From contig NZ_JAKEEB010000002.1 of NCBI RefSeq assembly GCF_021462825.1, forward strand, positions 1 to 64,000: DNA of 64,000 bases, in the 5' to 3' direction. Below, piece by piece: positions 36,895-46,715 of this stretch (its first letter is position 1; each line of letters begins with the position of its first letter). The notes under the pieces were generated by a model. That model saw nothing but the letters and a program-made list of their open reading frames with translations. It was not told the origin of the DNA and searched no databases. The stretch comes from Streptomyces glomeratus (lineage in GTDB: Bacteria > Actinomycetota > Actinomycetes > Streptomycetales > Streptomycetaceae). The translations under genes and the position numbers were made by a program.

Positions 36895-37692
36895 TCACAT
36901 GCGGGACACGTTCCGTTCGTACACCAACCGCAGGCCGATCAGGGTGAGCCACGGCTCGTGCTCGTCGAGCACCGCGGACTCGCCGAGAACCATCGGGGCG
37001 AGGCCGCCCGTCGCGATCACCGTGACGTCGTCCGGGTCGGCCGCCAGCTCCCGGGCCATCCGGCTGACGACCCCGTCGACCTGGCCCGCGAAGCCGTAGA
37101 CGATGCCGGCCTGCATCGCCTCGACCGTGTTCTTGCCGATCACGCTCCGCGGCCGGGCCACCTCGATCTTCCGCAGCTGCGCGCCCTTGACGCCCAGCGC
37201 CTCCACCGAGATCTCGATGCCCGGCGCGATGACACCGCCCACGTACTCCCCACGGGCACTGACCGCGTCGAAGGTCGTCGCCGTGCCGAAGTCCACGACG
37301 ATCGCCGGACCCCCGTAGAGCTCGACCGCGGCGACCGCGTTGATGATCCGGTCCGCGCCGACCTCCTTGGGGTTGTCGGTGAGGATCGGCACGCCCGTCT
37401 TCACGCCCGGCTCCACGAGCACCGCGGGCACGTCGCCGTAGTAGCGCCGCGTCACCTCGCGCAGCTCGTGCAGCACCGACGGCACGGTCGCGCAGATCGC
37501 GATGCCGTCGATGCCGTCGCCCAGCTCCTCGCCGAGGAGGGGGTGCATGCCCATCAGGCCCTGGAGGAGCACCGCCAGCTCGTCCGCCGTGCGGCGCGCG
37601 TCCGTGGAGATCCGCCAGTGCTCGACGATGTCCTCGCCGTCGAACAGGCCGAGGACGGTGTGCGTGTTGCCTACGTCGATGGTCAGCAGCAT
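36895..37692 (-). CDS. coaX: Type III pantothenate kinase
   Basis: The 265-residue ATP-dependent kinase catalyses the first step of CoA synthesis from pantothenate. Family motifs are present: MLLTIDVGNTHTVLGLFDG, the EVGADRIINAVAA helix, IVVDFGTATTFDAV and VIAPGIEIS. The length is typical. It lies 8 bp after nadC at the end of a tightly packed operon with panC, which makes the pantothenate it uses. Confidence 0.97.
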   Translation of the reverse strand: MLLTIDVGNTHTVLGLFDGEDIVEHWRISTDARRTADELAVLLQGLMGMHPLLGEELGDGIDGIAICATVPSVLHELREVTRRYYGDVPAVLVEPGVKTGVPILTDNPKEVGADRIINAVAAVELYGGPAIVVDFGTATTFDAVSARGEYVGGVIAPGIEISVEALGVKGAQLRKIEVARPRSVIGKNTVEAMQAGIVYGFAGQVDGVVSRMARELAADPDDVTVIATGGLAPMVLGESAVLDEHEPWLTLIGLRLVYERNVSRM

Positions 37693-37700
37693 GGCCCTAC

Positions 37701-38687
37701 CTACTCCGCCGCTCGCAGGTCCAGGCCGATGTCCAGGATCGGGGAGGAGTGCGTCAGCGCTCCGACCGCCAGGAAGTCGACGCCCGTCTCCGCGTATGCC
37801 CTCGCGTTCTGCAGAGTCAGCCGGCCCGACGCCTCCAGCAGGGCGCGGCCTTCGACGATCGCGACCGCCTCCTCGCACTCACCCGGCGTGAAGTTGTCCA
37901 GGAGGACCAGGTCGGCGCCCGCGTCCACCACCTCGCGCAGCTGGTGCAGCGTGTCGACCTCGACCTCGATCGCCACGTCCGGGAACATCTCGCGGACCGC
38001 ATCGAAGGCCTGGGCGACACCGCCGGCCGCCACGACGTGGTTGTCCTTCACCAGCGCCGCGTCCGACAGGGACATCCGGTGGTTGACGCCGCCGCCGCAG
38101 CGGACCGCGAACTTCTCCAGCGCGCGCAGGCCCGGCGTCGTCTTGCGGGTGTCGCGGACGCGCGCCTTGGTGCCGTCCAGGGCGTCCGTCCACGCGCGTG
38201 TGGCGGTCGCGATGCCCGACAGGCGGCACAGGATGTTCAGCGCGCTGCGCTCGGCGGTGAGCAGGTCACGGGTGCGGGTGGTGACGGTGAGCAGCTTCTG
38301 CCCGGCCTCCACCCGGTCGCCGTCGTCGACGTGGCGCTCGACCTCGAACTCGTCCGTGCAGACCACCGAGATGACCGCCTCGGCGACCCGGAGGCCCGCA
38401 ACCACGCCGGCCTCGCGCGCGGTGAAGTCGCCGGTCGCGACCGCCTCCTCGGGGATCGTCGCGACCGTCGTCACGTCCACGCCGTGGTCCAGGTCCTCCT
38501 GGATGGCGACATTGGCGATGTCCTCGACCTCCACCGGGTCGAGCCCGGCGTCGGCCAGGAGCTGGGCGAGGGCGGGATCGAGCCCGCACTCCAGGTATTC
38601 CTCGTCGGCGTCCGCGCCGCAGGCACAGCCGTCGCCGCAGCCACCGGTCGAGGCGAGGGGAAGGTCGGGGGTGCTCACTTCTGTCAC
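37701..38687 (-). CDS. nadC: Nicotinate-nucleotide pyrophosphorylase (carboxylating)
   Basis: The 328-residue enzyme converts quinolinate and PRPP to nicotinate mononucleotide. Conserved parts include QEDLDHGVDVTT, RDTRKTTPGLRALEKFAVRCGGGVNHR, LVKDNH, IEVEVDTLHQLREV and VDFLAVGALTHSSPILDIGLDL. An N-terminal extension of about 40 residues contains CGDGCACGAD and YLECGL, a Cys cluster absent from most NadC proteins. I choose GTG 38687, which overlaps the nadB stop as GTGA; GTG 38678 is an alternative. Confidence 0.95.
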   Translation of the reverse strand: MTEVSTPDLPLASTGGCGDGCACGADADEEYLECGLDPALAQLLADAGLDPVEVEDIANVAIQEDLDHGVDVTTVATIPEEAVATGDFTAREAGVVAGLRVAEAVISVVCTDEFEVERHVDDGDRVEAGQKLLTVTTRTRDLLTAERSALNILCRLSGIATATRAWTDALDGTKARVRDTRKTTPGLRALEKFAVRCGGGVNHRMSLSDAALVKDNHVVAAGGVAQAFDAVREMFPDVAIEVEVDTLHQLREVVDAGADLVLLDNFTPGECEEAVAIVEGRALLEASGRLTLQNARAYAETGVDFLAVGALTHSSPILDIGLDLRAAE

Positions 38688-40399
38688 TGCTCCTGGGGAT
38701 GCGGGGCGGTCGGGGGGAAGTCTGGGGTGTCGGTGGTGCGTACGGCCAGCGTCCGGTCCGGATTCAGCCGTACCACGATGTGGCGGCGCCAGCCGGTGTC
38801 GTCGCGGCCGGCGTGGTCCTCGCGCCAGTGGCAGCCCCGGGTCTCCTCGCGCAGGAGGGCCGCGGCGACCAGGACCCGGGCCACGCACAGCAGGTTGGTG
38901 GTCTCCCAGGTGTCCACACCGGGCTCGGAGGTCTTGCCGTTCTCGACGAGGGCGTCGCGCGCGTCGCTGTGCAGCCGCTGGAGCCGGTCCGCGGCCTCCT
39001 GGAGGGAGGAGGCGGACCTGAGCACTCCGGCGCCGTCCGTCATGATCCGCTGGATCGTGAACCGGTCCTCCGGGGCGAGCAGCGGGTGCGCGGGTTTCTC
39101 GGGATGCGGGACGGGTTCGGGCACGCGCGCGTGCAGTCCGTTCTCCGCGCGTCCCCGGGCGATGTCGGCGGCGATGCGCTCGGCGTAGACCAGGCCCTCC
39201 AGGAGGGAGTTCGAGGCGAGCCGGTTGGCGCCGTGCACGCCCGTGCAGGCGACCTCACCGCACGCGTACAGGCCCGGCACGGTCGTCCGGCCGCGGGAGT
39301 CGGTGCGCACACCGCCGGAGGCGTAGTGGGCCGCCGGGGCGACCGGAATGGGCTCGGTGACCGGGTCGATGCCGTTCGCGCGGCAGGCGGCCAGGATCGT
39401 CGGGAAGCGGTGCTCCCACATGTCGGCGCCGAAGTGCCGGGCGTCGAGGAACATGTGCTCGGCGTCCTGCTCCTGCATGCGGCGCATGATGCCCTTGGCG
39501 ACGATGTCCCTGGGCGCCAGTTCGGCCAGCTCGTGCTGACCGACCATGAAGCGCACCCCGTCCGCGTCCACCAGGTGGGCGCCCTCACCGCGCACCGCCT
39601 CGGAGACGAGCGGCTGCTGGCCCTCCGCATCGGGGCCGAGGAACAGCACCGTCGGGTGGAACTGCACGAATTCGAGGTCGCTGACCTCGGCGCCGGCGCG
39701 CAGGGCGAGGGCCACTCCGTCGCCCGTGGACACCGACGGGTTGGTGGTCGCGGAGAAGACCTGGCCCATGCCGCCGGTGGCGAGAACCACCGCGGGCGCG
39801 TGCACGGCGCCCACGCCGTCGTGCTGGCCTTCGCCCATGACGTGCAGGCTGACGCCCGCGGTACGGCCCTCGGCGTCCGTCAGCAGATCCAGGACCAGTG
39901 CGTTCTCGATCGTGCGCAGTCCACGCGCGCGTACGGCCTCGACGAGCGCCCGGGAGATCTCGGCGCCGGTCGCGTCGCCGCCGGCGTGCGCGATCCGGCG
40001 GCGGTGGTGGCCGCCCTCCCGGGTCAGCTCGATGCCGCCCTCGTCGTCGGTGTCGAAGTGCGCTCCGGTGGAGATGAGCCGGCGCACCGCGTCGGGGCCC
40101 TCGGTGACCAGGATGCGCACCGCCTCCTCGTCGCACAGGCCCGCCCCGGCCACGAGCGTGTCCTCGAGGTGCTGCGCCGGGGTGTCGCCCTCGCCGAGGG
40201 CCGCCGCGATGCCGCCCTGCGCCCAGCGGGTGGAGCCGTCGTCGAGGCGCGCCTTGGTGACGACGACCGTCCGCAGCCCCGCGGCCTCGCAGCGCAGGGC
40301 CGCGGTGAGGCCGGCGACGCCGGAGCCGACGACGACCACGTCCGCGGAGATGGACCAGCCCGGTGCGGGCGCGTGCAGTCGTATGCCTGTGCTGGTCAC
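38684..40399 (-). CDS. nadB: L-aspartate oxidase
   Basis: The 571-residue flavoenzyme oxidises L-aspartate to iminoaspartate for quinolinate synthesis. It has the FAD motif [48 protein letters not shown] and [16 protein letters not shown] and HYASGGV segments of the succinate dehydrogenase/NadB family. Both ends overlap neighbours by 4 nt (GTGA), so translation is coupled with panC and nadC. nadA, the next enzyme, is not in this window. Confidence 0.97.
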   Translation of the reverse strand: MTSTGIRLHAPAPGWSISADVVVVGSGVAGLTAALRCEAAGLRTVVVTKARLDDGSTRWAQGGIAAALGEGDTPAQHLEDTLVAGAGLCDEEAVRILVTEGPDAVRRLISTGAHFDTDDEGGIELTREGGHHRRRIAHAGGDATGAEISRALVEAVRARGLRTIENALVLDLLTDAEGRTAGVSLHVMGEGQHDGVGAVHAPAVVLATGGMGQVFSATTNPSVSTGDGVALALRAGAEVSDLEFVQFHPTVLFLGPDAEGQQPLVSEAVRGEGAHLVDADGVRFMVGQHELAELAPRDIVAKGIMRRMQEQDAEHMFLDARHFGADMWEHRFPTILAACRANGIDPVTEPIPVAPAAHYASGGVRTDSRGRTTVPGLYACGEVACTGVHGANRLASNSLLEGLVYAERIAADIARGRAENGLHARVPEPVPHPEKPAHPLLAPEDRFTIQRIMTDGAGVLRSASSLQEAADRLQRLHSDARDALVENGKTSEPGVDTWETTNLLCVARVLVAAALLREETRGCHWREDHAGRDDTGWRRHIVVRLNPDRTLAVRTTDTPDFPPTAPHPQEQ

Positions 40400-41415
40400 G
40401 AGGCGGCTCCGTGGGGGTCGACGGGCTCGGGGGCTCCGAAGGAGAGAGGGATGTTGTCTATCAGCCGGGTCGTCCCGACCCGGGCGGCGACGGCGAGGAC
40501 GGCCTCGCCGGTGAAGTCGTCGGGGATCTCGGTGAAGTCCGACGGATCGACCAGGGCCAGGTAGTCCAGGACCAGCGGCGGGTCCAGTTGGGCGGCCTCG
40601 TCGAGCACCAGCCGGGCGGCGGCGCGGACGGCGGCGGGACCGCCGGGCGCGGCCTTCGCCACGGCGTGCGCGTCGGCGGCGGCGCGCGACTCGCCTATCG
40701 CGCTGAGGGCCTCCGCCCGGGCGTTCGTGGAGGGCACCTCACGGGCCCGCGCGCGCAGCGCCTCCTGGGCGGCGTGCCGGTCGCGTCCCGCGAACAGGGC
40801 CCGGGACAGGGCGAGCGCGGTGTGCCGCTCGGCGGGCGAGAGGTAGCGGTTGCGGCTGGAGAGGGCGAGCCCGTCGGACTCGCGCACGGTGGGCACGCCG
40901 ACGATCTCCACGCCGAAGTTCAGGTCGCGCACCATCCGGCGGATCAGGGCGAGCTGCTGTGCGTCCTTCTGCCCGAACAAAGCCACGTCGGGGCGGGTGA
41001 GGTGCAGCAGCTTGGCGACGACCGTGAGCATTCCGTCGAAGTGGCCGGGGCGGAAGGCTCCTTCGAGGCGCTCGCCCATGGGGCCCGCGGAGAGCCGCAC
41101 CTGGGGCTCCCCGCCTGGGTAGACCTCGTCCACGGAAGGGGCGAACACCGCGTCCGCCCCGGCCTCTGCCGCGACCTTCAGGTCCGCGTCCAGGGTGCGC
41201 GGATAGCGCTCCAGGTCCTCGCCCTCGCCGAACTGCAGCGGGTTGACGAAGACGGTGACGACGACCTCGCCGTCCGGTCCGGCGATCTGGCGGGCGGCGC
41301 GGATCAGGGTCGCGTGGCCCTCGTGCAGGGCGCCCATGGTCATCACGACGGCACGGCGGCCGGGCTTCCCGCGCGCGTGCAGTGCATCGGCGGTGCGCAG
41401 CAGGGCGGTGGTCAT
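40396..41415 (-). CDS. panC: Pantothenate synthetase
   Basis: The 339-residue enzyme joins pantoate and beta-alanine. [17 protein letters not shown] holds the HxGH nucleotide motif. [61 protein letters not shown] and [18 protein letters not shown] are all diagnostic. The start (ATG 41415) overlaps the DUF2520 gene stop by 4 nt and the stop overlaps the nadB start by 4 nt. Confidence 0.97.
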   Translation of the reverse strand: MTTALLRTADALHARGKPGRRAVVMTMGALHEGHATLIRAARQIAGPDGEVVVTVFVNPLQFGEGEDLERYPRTLDADLKVAAEAGADAVFAPSVDEVYPGGEPQVRLSAGPMGERLEGAFRPGHFDGMLTVVAKLLHLTRPDVALFGQKDAQQLALIRRMVRDLNFGVEIVGVPTVRESDGLALSSRNRYLSPAERHTALALSRALFAGRDRHAAQEALRARAREVPSTNARAEALSAIGESRAAADAHAVAKAAPGGPAAVRAAARLVLDEAAQLDPPLVLDYLALVDPSDFTEIPDDFTGEAVLAVAARVGTTRLIDNIPLSFGAPEPVDPHGAAS

Positions 41416-42332
41416 CGGGCGTCCCCTTCGGTGCCGTCGGCGAGTACCCCGAGGAGGTCCTCGGCCAGCTCCGGCTTGAGCAGTCCATGGGCCAGGGCGC
41501 GGTCGGCGGTCGCGCGGGCCATCGCCAGATAGCCGGCGACGGTCTCCGGAGCGTGCTTGCGCAACTCGGCGACGTGCGCGGCGACCGTGCCCGCGTCGCC
41601 GCGCGCGACGGGACCGGTCAGGGCCGCGTCGCCGGAGCGCAGGGCGTTGTCCAGGGCGGCGCCGAGCAGCGGGCCGAGCATGCGGTCGGGGGCCGCGACG
41701 CCCGCCGCGCGCAGCAGCTCCATGGACTCGGCGACCAGGGTGACCAGGTGGTTCGCGCCGAGGGCGAGAGCCGCGTGATACAGCGGGCGCATCTCCTCGG
41801 CGATCCACTCGGGCTCACCGCCCATCTCGATCACGAGCGCCTCGGCGGCCAGCCTCAGCTCCTCGGGCGCGGTGACCCCGAAGGAGCAGCCGGCCAGGCG
41901 CTGGACGTCCACCGGGGTGCCGGTGAAGGTCATGGCGGGGTGCAGGGCGAGCGGCAGCGCCCCCGCCCGCAGCGCGGGCTCGAGCACCCGTGCGCCGTAC
42001 CGCCCGGAGGTGTGCACGAGCAGCTGCCCCGGCCGTACCGCGCCGGTCTCGGCGAGGCCCTCCACGAGGCCCGGCAGGGCGTCGTCGGGGACGGTCAGCA
42101 GCACCAGGTCGGCACGGTCGAGGACCTCGGCGGGCGGGACGACCGGCACGTCCGGAAGCATCAGCGCCGCCCGCCGCCGGGAGGCGTCGGACACCCCGGA
42201 GACCGCGACCGGGCGGTGCCCGGCGAGTTGCAGGGACGCGGCGAGCGCCGGGCCGACACGGCCCGCTCCGACGACGCCCACGGTGAGCCGCGCGGGGCGG
42301 TCCTTGGGGTCTGGCTGCTGGAATGTACTCAC
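41412..42332 (-). CDS. Rossmann-like/DUF2520 protein, candidate ketopantoate reductase-type enzyme
   Basis: The 306-residue protein has an NAD(P)-binding Rossmann fold ([24 protein letters not shown]) and a C-terminal helical DUF2520 domain ([30 protein letters not shown]). It begins the pan-nad-coaX operon and is translationally coupled to panC. That position, also known in mycobacteria, suggests it reduces an intermediate of pantoate synthesis, which otherwise needs PanE or IlvC; this is inference. The GTG at 42332 has GGGAAGG about 10 nt upstream. Confidence 0.88.
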   Translation of the reverse strand: MSTFQQPDPKDRPARLTVGVVGAGRVGPALAASLQLAGHRPVAVSGVSDASRRRAALMLPDVPVVPPAEVLDRADLVLLTVPDDALPGLVEGLAETGAVRPGQLLVHTSGRYGARVLEPALRAGALPLALHPAMTFTGTPVDVQRLAGCSFGVTAPEELRLAAEALVIEMGGEPEWIAEEMRPLYHAALALGANHLVTLVAESMELLRAAGVAAPDRMLGPLLGAALDNALRSGDAALTGPVARGDAGTVAAHVAELRKHAPETVAGYLAMARATADRALAHGLLKPELAEDLLGVLADGTEGDAR

Positions 42333-42535
42333 TCGACGGTGGCCTTCCCGTTCCAGTCCGCTCTGGGTACCGGACGATTTCTCGTCATGTTAACGCGATT
42401 GGTTCGCCGGGCGGCCGGCCGTCCACAGCCTGTGGGCTTCCGCACGCTCTGGACGGCGGGCAATGCGGGTGCCGGACGGCACGGCCGCGCGGCATCATCC
42501 AGGGCGTGAGCGCAGCGACGAAGACGGAGGGGGAC

Positions 42536-43771
42536 ATGGCGCGGACGACGGAAGGGGCCGAGGCCTGCGGCGAGGGGGCCGGGGAGCGGCAGACGCCGTC
42601 GCCCGACGAGCTGCCGCGGTTCCGGCGGGAGCGCCGGATCGCCGTGCTGCGGCGCGCGGAACGTGTCCTGGCCCGTCCGGGCTTCCTCGGCACGCTCAGG
42701 GAGCGGCTGGCGCTGCTGGACGGCGTGCAGGACCTGTACGACCTCGACGAGCCCGTGGACATGTACGGGACGGGCGTGGTCGAGGCGCTGGAGGAGAGGG
42801 TCGCCGGACTGCTCGGCACCGAGGCCGCCGCCTTCTTCCCCACCGGAACGATGGCCCAGCAGGTGGCTCTGCGCTGCTGGGCGGGCCGCACCGGCAGCCC
42901 CACGGTCGCCCTGCATCCGCTCGCCCATCCGGAGGTACACGAGCGGAAGGCGTTCAGCGAGGTCGGCGGGTTGCGCCCGGTGCACATCACGAGGGAGCCC
43001 CGGCTGCCGACCGCCGACGAGGTACGCGGCTTCGAGGAGCCCTTCGGAGCGCTGATGCTGGAACTGCCCCTCAGGGACGCCGGTTTTGTGCTGCCCTCCT
43101 TCGAGGAGCTGGCCGAGGTCGTCCAGGCCGCGCACGAACGCGACGCGGTGGTGCACTTCGACGGTGCGCGCCTGTGGGAGACCACTGTCCACTTCGGTCG
43201 CCCGCTGAACGAGATCGCGGACCTCGCGGACAGCGTCTACGTGTCGTTCTACAAGTCGCTCGACGGGTACGGCGGCGCGGCGCTCGCCGGCCCCGGGACA
43301 CTCGTCGAGGAGGCCAAGGCCTGGCGCCACCGCTACGGCGGCATGGTCTTCCAGCAGTTCCCGACGGCGCTGGCGGCCCTCGCCGGCCTGGAACGGCACC
43401 TGCCCCGGCTGCCGGAATACGTGCGTCACGCGCGTGTGGTCGCCGCCGCGCTGCGCGAGGGGTTCGCGGTGGCCGGTCTGCCCTGGACGCGTGTGCACCC
43501 AGCCGAGCCGCACACCCACGATTTCCGGCTCTGGCTGCCGTACGACGCCGACGTGCTCACGGAGGCCGCGCTCCGGCAGGGCGAGGAGACGGGGACCCTG
43601 CTGTTCGCGAACCCCTGGCAGCACGGCGGCCCGGGCCTGGCCTTCACCGAGGTCTGTGTACGGGCCGACGGGCTGGCGTGGACGGCGGACGATGTGAGGG
43701 CGGCGGTGACGGAGTTCGTGGCGCGCCTGCCGGAGGCCGGGGACCTGGGCGGCCCTCGTCCGCCCGGATAG
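42536..43771 (+). CDS. Low-specificity L-threonine aldolase / beta-eliminating lyase family
   Basis: The 411-residue PLP enzyme of fold type I cleaves threonine or related beta-hydroxy amino acids. Family signs are DMYGTGVVEALEERVAGLLGTEAAAFFPTGTMAQQVALR, VVHFDGARLWE and the probable PLP lysine in SFYKSLDGYGGAALAG. It is longer than typical LtaE (about 340) by an N-terminal helical extension. ATG 42536 follows GGAGGGGG. The in-frame GTG at 42506 is an alternative. It is divergent from the pan-nad operon. Confidence 0.88.
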   Translation: MARTTEGAEACGEGAGERQTPSPDELPRFRRERRIAVLRRAERVLARPGFLGTLRERLALLDGVQDLYDLDEPVDMYGTGVVEALEERVAGLLGTEAAAFFPTGTMAQQVALRCWAGRTGSPTVALHPLAHPEVHERKAFSEVGGLRPVHITREPRLPTADEVRGFEEPFGALMLELPLRDAGFVLPSFEELAEVVQAAHERDAVVHFDGARLWETTVHFGRPLNEIADLADSVYVSFYKSLDGYGGAALAGPGTLVEEAKAWRHRYGGMVFQQFPTALAALAGLERHLPRLPEYVRHARVVAAALREGFAVAGLPWTRVHPAEPHTHDFRLWLPYDADVLTEAALRQGEETGTLLFANPWQHGGPGLAFTEVCVRADGLAWTADDVRAAVTEFVARLPEAGDLGGPRPPG

Positions 43772-43781
43772 GGAGCTGCGG

Positions 43782-44000
43782 TCAGCAGCCGGGGCGCGGG
43801 CGGCGCGCGGAGAGGCGGCGGGACAGGGCCGCCCGCAGCCGTCCGCGTGCCGGGCGGCCCGCCACCACGGCGCGGAAGGCCTGGTAGTCGCCCAGTTCGC
43901 GCACCAGCTGCCAGTCGTGGGAGCCCGGGGCGGGCGGGGCGGGCTCGCCCAGCCGGCGGGCGCGGTAGGTGTCGAGGAGGTACTGCTGGGTGATGCTCAT
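43782..44000 (-). CDS. Small hypothetical protein
   Basis: The 72-residue basic protein (MSITQQYLLDTYRARRLGE..., ending RRLSARRPRPGC) has a weak GAAGAGG site upstream of ATG 44000. It lies between convergent and divergent neighbours and shares no family I recognise. Codon usage fits the genome. The C-terminus is Arg-rich and ends in Cys. A function cannot be proposed. Confidence 0.6.
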   Translation of the reverse strand: MSITQQYLLDTYRARRLGEPAPPAPGSHDWQLVRELGDYQAFRAVVAGRPARGRLRAALSRRLSARRPRPGC

Positions 44001-44111
44001 GGGAAATCGCCTCTTCGGGACGTGGAGACAGGGATCCGTAGGCTCCGCGGCTGCCCCGGCTCGTCCCAGGCTGTGCCCGGCCCGCCACCCCTGTCGCGTC
44101 GATTGACGACC

Positions 44112-44127
44112 GCCGTCAAACGACGGC
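44112..44127. promoter_or_regulatory. Palindromic operator candidate upstream of the DUF5937/ArsR gene
   Basis: GCCGTC-AAAC-GACGGC is a perfect 6-bp dyad 34 nt before the ATG at 44161, just after a TTGACG at 44103-44108. It could be an autoregulatory site for the downstream HTH protein. Confidence 0.45.
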
Positions 44128-44160
44128 CGGGTTGTCGGTGGCGCGGTGCACCATGAGGTC

Positions 44161-45267
44161 ATGAGCGTGCGCATCGACATCACCGGGCTGCGGCAGGAAC
44201 AGATCGCCGTTGTGGCATCCCCGCTGGCCGAGCTCGGGATGGCCCTGCACGCGCTGTCCGAGCCCGGCCACCACCCCGGGCTCCAGGGCTGGGCGACCAC
44301 CGTGACCTGCGGCCTGGACCCGCACCTCGCGGACCGGATGTGCGAGGCCGACTTCCTGTGGCGTACGACGTTCTCGGACCTCTTCCAGCCGTACGCGGGC
44401 ATACCGGGCGGGAGCACGCTCCCCGGCGCCACCCTCGCCGAGGAACTGGACCTGCTGGACAAGCTGAGTGACGAGCAGTTCGTGGACGCGGCACTGGAGT
44501 TCACCTGCGCGCTGCCGTACAGCGAGCCGGGCCCCGCCGCGCTCACCGACGCGGAAGCCCGTCGGCGCGCCCTGGAGCTGGCCGCCGCCCGAGGGCCGCA
44601 GAGCCTGCTGTTCAGCGAGCGGCTGCTGGCCGACCCGCCGCGCACCCGGGCCTGGCTGCGGCAGTTCCTGGAGGACTGCGACGCGGCGTTCTTCGCGGAC
44701 ACCTGGTCCCGGCTGCGCCACCAGCTGGCGGCGGACGCCCGCCACAAGACGGACCTTCTGCGGCACAAGGGCCTGGCCGAGGCGCTGGCGTCGGTGTCGC
44801 CGGCTCTGACGCTCGACGACGCCGCGGCCCGGATCACCGTGGACAAGCTCGGCGAGGGCCGCACGGCCACGGCGGGCGGCGGTCTGCTGCTCGTCCCGAC
44901 CAGCCTGGGCCGGCCGCATCTGATGGTCCTGCACCGGTACGGCTGGCAGCCCGTGCTGCACTACCCCATCAGCTCCCCGGAGATGGCGGCGCCCCCGTCG
45001 CTGGAGCAGCTGACCCTGCGCATGGCCGCCCTCTCCCATCCGGTGCGCATGCGCCTGTGCCGCAGCCTCGCCCGCAGCGCGTTCACCACGGGCGAGCTGG
45101 CCCACGCCCACGGGATGACGGCGCCCGAGATATCCCGGCACCTGAGCGCCCTGAAGAAGGCGGGTCTGATCACGACCCGCCGCCGCGGCCGGTACGTCCT
45201 GCACAAGCTGGAGGTGACCGCGGTGGCCCGGCTGGGCAGCGACTTCCTGGAAGGGATACTCCGGTAG
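44161..45267 (+). CDS. DUF5937 protein with C-terminal ArsR-type helix-turn-helix
   Basis: The 368-residue regulator combines an N-terminal domain that I recall as DUF5937 (VRIDITGLRQEQIAVVASPLAELGMALHAL...) with a C-terminal winged helix. The helix region reads LRMAALSHPVRMRLCRSLARSAFTTGELAHAHGMTAPEISRHLSALKKAGLITTRRRGRYVLHKL, split here for description. It should bind DNA and respond to an unknown ligand. No metal-binding Cys pair typical of ArsR sensors is present. A palindrome lies upstream. Confidence 0.85.
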   Translation: MSVRIDITGLRQEQIAVVASPLAELGMALHALSEPGHHPGLQGWATTVTCGLDPHLADRMCEADFLWRTTFSDLFQPYAGIPGGSTLPGATLAEELDLLDKLSDEQFVDAALEFTCALPYSEPGPAALTDAEARRRALELAAARGPQSLLFSERLLADPPRTRAWLRQFLEDCDAAFFADTWSRLRHQLAADARHKTDLLRHKGLAEALASVSPALTLDDAAARITVDKLGEGRTATAGGGLLLVPTSLGRPHLMVLHRYGWQPVLHYPISSPEMAAPPSLEQLTLRMAALSHPVRMRLCRSLARSAFTTGELAHAHGMTAPEISRHLSALKKAGLITTRRRGRYVLHKLEVTAVARLGSDFLEGILR

Positions 45268-45291
45268 CGGACGCCGCAGGGGAGGCGCCCG

Positions 45292-45924
45292 TCAGTCGAA
45301 CCGGATGTGCTTCAGCTCGACCCTGACCTGCCGCAGCCGGTTCCGCAGGGCGCCCTCGCCGTTGGGCAGCAGCGTCAGCCCGGCGAGCACGGCGATCCGG
45401 TCCGCCGTCTTCGGCACCGTCGAGTGGTCCGTCCACAGGTGCTCGGCGAACTCCGGCTCGCGCAGCCGCTCCAGACAGTGGTCGAGCTGCTGGACGGCCC
45501 AGCTCTCCCTGCGCAGCGGGGCGTCCTTCCCGGCGACGTACTGCAGAAGATGTCCGAAGCCACGCCCTCGCAGCCGCTCCAGAACGGTCTCGCGCTCGGC
45601 GAGCAGCGCGAAGTGCCGTATGTCATGGCCCATTTCACGCAGACGGCCGACCGTCTCCGTGAAGTACCCCGAGTCGGTGACGGTCATCGGCGCGATCACC
45701 ACACCGTCGTGCTTGCTCAGCGCCAGGTCGAGGACCTCGACCACGCCCCGCCGCCAGGACACCAGGTCCTGGAAGTCGCCGCGCAGCGCGGGAGGCAGCA
45801 TGCGGTGCAGTCCGAAGCCGGCGTGTTCCGGATCACAGATGACGCTGCCCGGCAGACGCCGCTGGATCTCGTGCGCGGTCTGTGTCTTGCCGCCCCCGAA
45901 GGGGCCGTTGATCCACAGGAGCAT
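45292..45924 (-). CDS. TmrB-like P-loop protein (tunicamycin-resistance family)
   Basis: The 210-residue protein has Walker A INGPFGGGKTQTAHE. It aligns by eye along its whole length with Bacillus TmrB: VICDPEHAGFGLHRM, VVIAPMTVTDSGYF, HFALLAERETVLERL, AVQQLDHCLERL and the C-terminal VELKHIRFD. TmrB binds ATP and confers tunicamycin resistance by an unclear mechanism. Whether this homologue does so is unknown. TAGGGT (minus strand, 45931-45936) 6 nt before ATG 45924 predicts a leaderless mRNA. Confidence 0.85.
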   Translation of the reverse strand: MLLWINGPFGGGKTQTAHEIQRRLPGSVICDPEHAGFGLHRMLPPALRGDFQDLVSWRRGVVEVLDLALSKHDGVVIAPMTVTDSGYFTETVGRLREMGHDIRHFALLAERETVLERLRGRGFGHLLQYVAGKDAPLRRESWAVQQLDHCLERLREPEFAEHLWTDHSTVPKTADRIAVLAGLTLLPNGEGALRNRLRQVRVELKHIRFD

Positions 45925-45969
45925 GCGCAGACCCTAGCGGGACGGTCACCCAGGGGGGCGTGGGTTGAC

Positions 45970-46641
45970 TCAGCCGTGGCCGCCCGCACGGACCAGACCG
46001 GTCTCGTAGGCGAGCACGACCACCTGTACCCGGTCCCGCAGGCCCAGCTTGGTCAGGATGCGGCCGACATGGGTCTTCACGGTCGCCTCGGACAGTACGA
46101 GCCGGGCCGCGATCTCTCCGTTGGACAGACCCTGCGCGACCAGCACCATCACCTCGCGCTCGCGGTCGGTGAGCCGCTCCAGCTCCTTGTGCCGGGGCTC
46201 CGCGGCGCCGCCCGGCAGCATCGGCGCGAACCGGTCGAGGAGGCGGCGCGTGGTGGAGGGCGCGACCACGGCGTCGCCGCTGTGCACGGAGCGGATGGCG
46301 GCGGGCAGCTCGCCGGGCGGCACGTCCTTCAGCATGAAGCCGGAGGCACCTGCCTTCAGCCCGGAGAACGCGTACTCGTCGAGGTCGAAGGTGGTCAGGA
46401 TCAGCACCTTGGGGGCGTCCGGCTCCGAGCAGATGCGGCGGGTGGTCTCCACGCCGTCCAGCTTCGGCATGCGGACGTCCATGAGGACCACGTCGACCTC
46501 GGTGGAGCGCAGCACCTGCAGAGCCTCGACGCCGTCGCCCGCCTCCGCGACGACCTCCATGTCCGGCTGGGCGGCGAGCACCATCCGGAACCCGGTGCGC
46601 AGCAGCACCTGGTCGTCGACGAGCATCACGCGGATCGGCAT
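45970..46641 (-). CDS. LuxR/NarL-family response regulator
   Basis: The 223-residue regulator has a receiver (RVMLVDDQVLLRTGFRMVLAAQ; Asp in VVLMDVRMPKLDG; Lys in FMLKDVPP) and a C-terminal LuxR helix-turn-helix (LTDREREVMVLVAQGLSNGEIAARLVLSEATVKTHVGRILTKLG). It lies 74 bp downstream of the histidine kinase gene on the same strand, and the two form a two-component system. Regulated genes are unknown. Confidence 0.95.
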   Translation of the reverse strand: MPIRVMLVDDQVLLRTGFRMVLAAQPDMEVVAEAGDGVEALQVLRSTEVDVVLMDVRMPKLDGVETTRRICSEPDAPKVLILTTFDLDEYAFSGLKAGASGFMLKDVPPGELPAAIRSVHSGDAVVAPSTTRRLLDRFAPMLPGGAAEPRHKELERLTDREREVMVLVAQGLSNGEIAARLVLSEATVKTHVGRILTKLGLRDRVQVVVLAYETGLVRAGGHG

Positions 46642-46715
46642 GGCGGGGGTCCTCCGGTCGGCCTGGGGTCGGTGGGCTTGGTCGGTGTCGCGGGCGTGCG
46701 GTCGGGGCGCAGGGG

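Noticed and set aside
45170..45970. Interpretation of the TmrB-like gene as a general adenylate or shikimate kinase
   Set aside because: Beyond the P-loop, the segment order and C-terminal motif fit TmrB better than those kinases.
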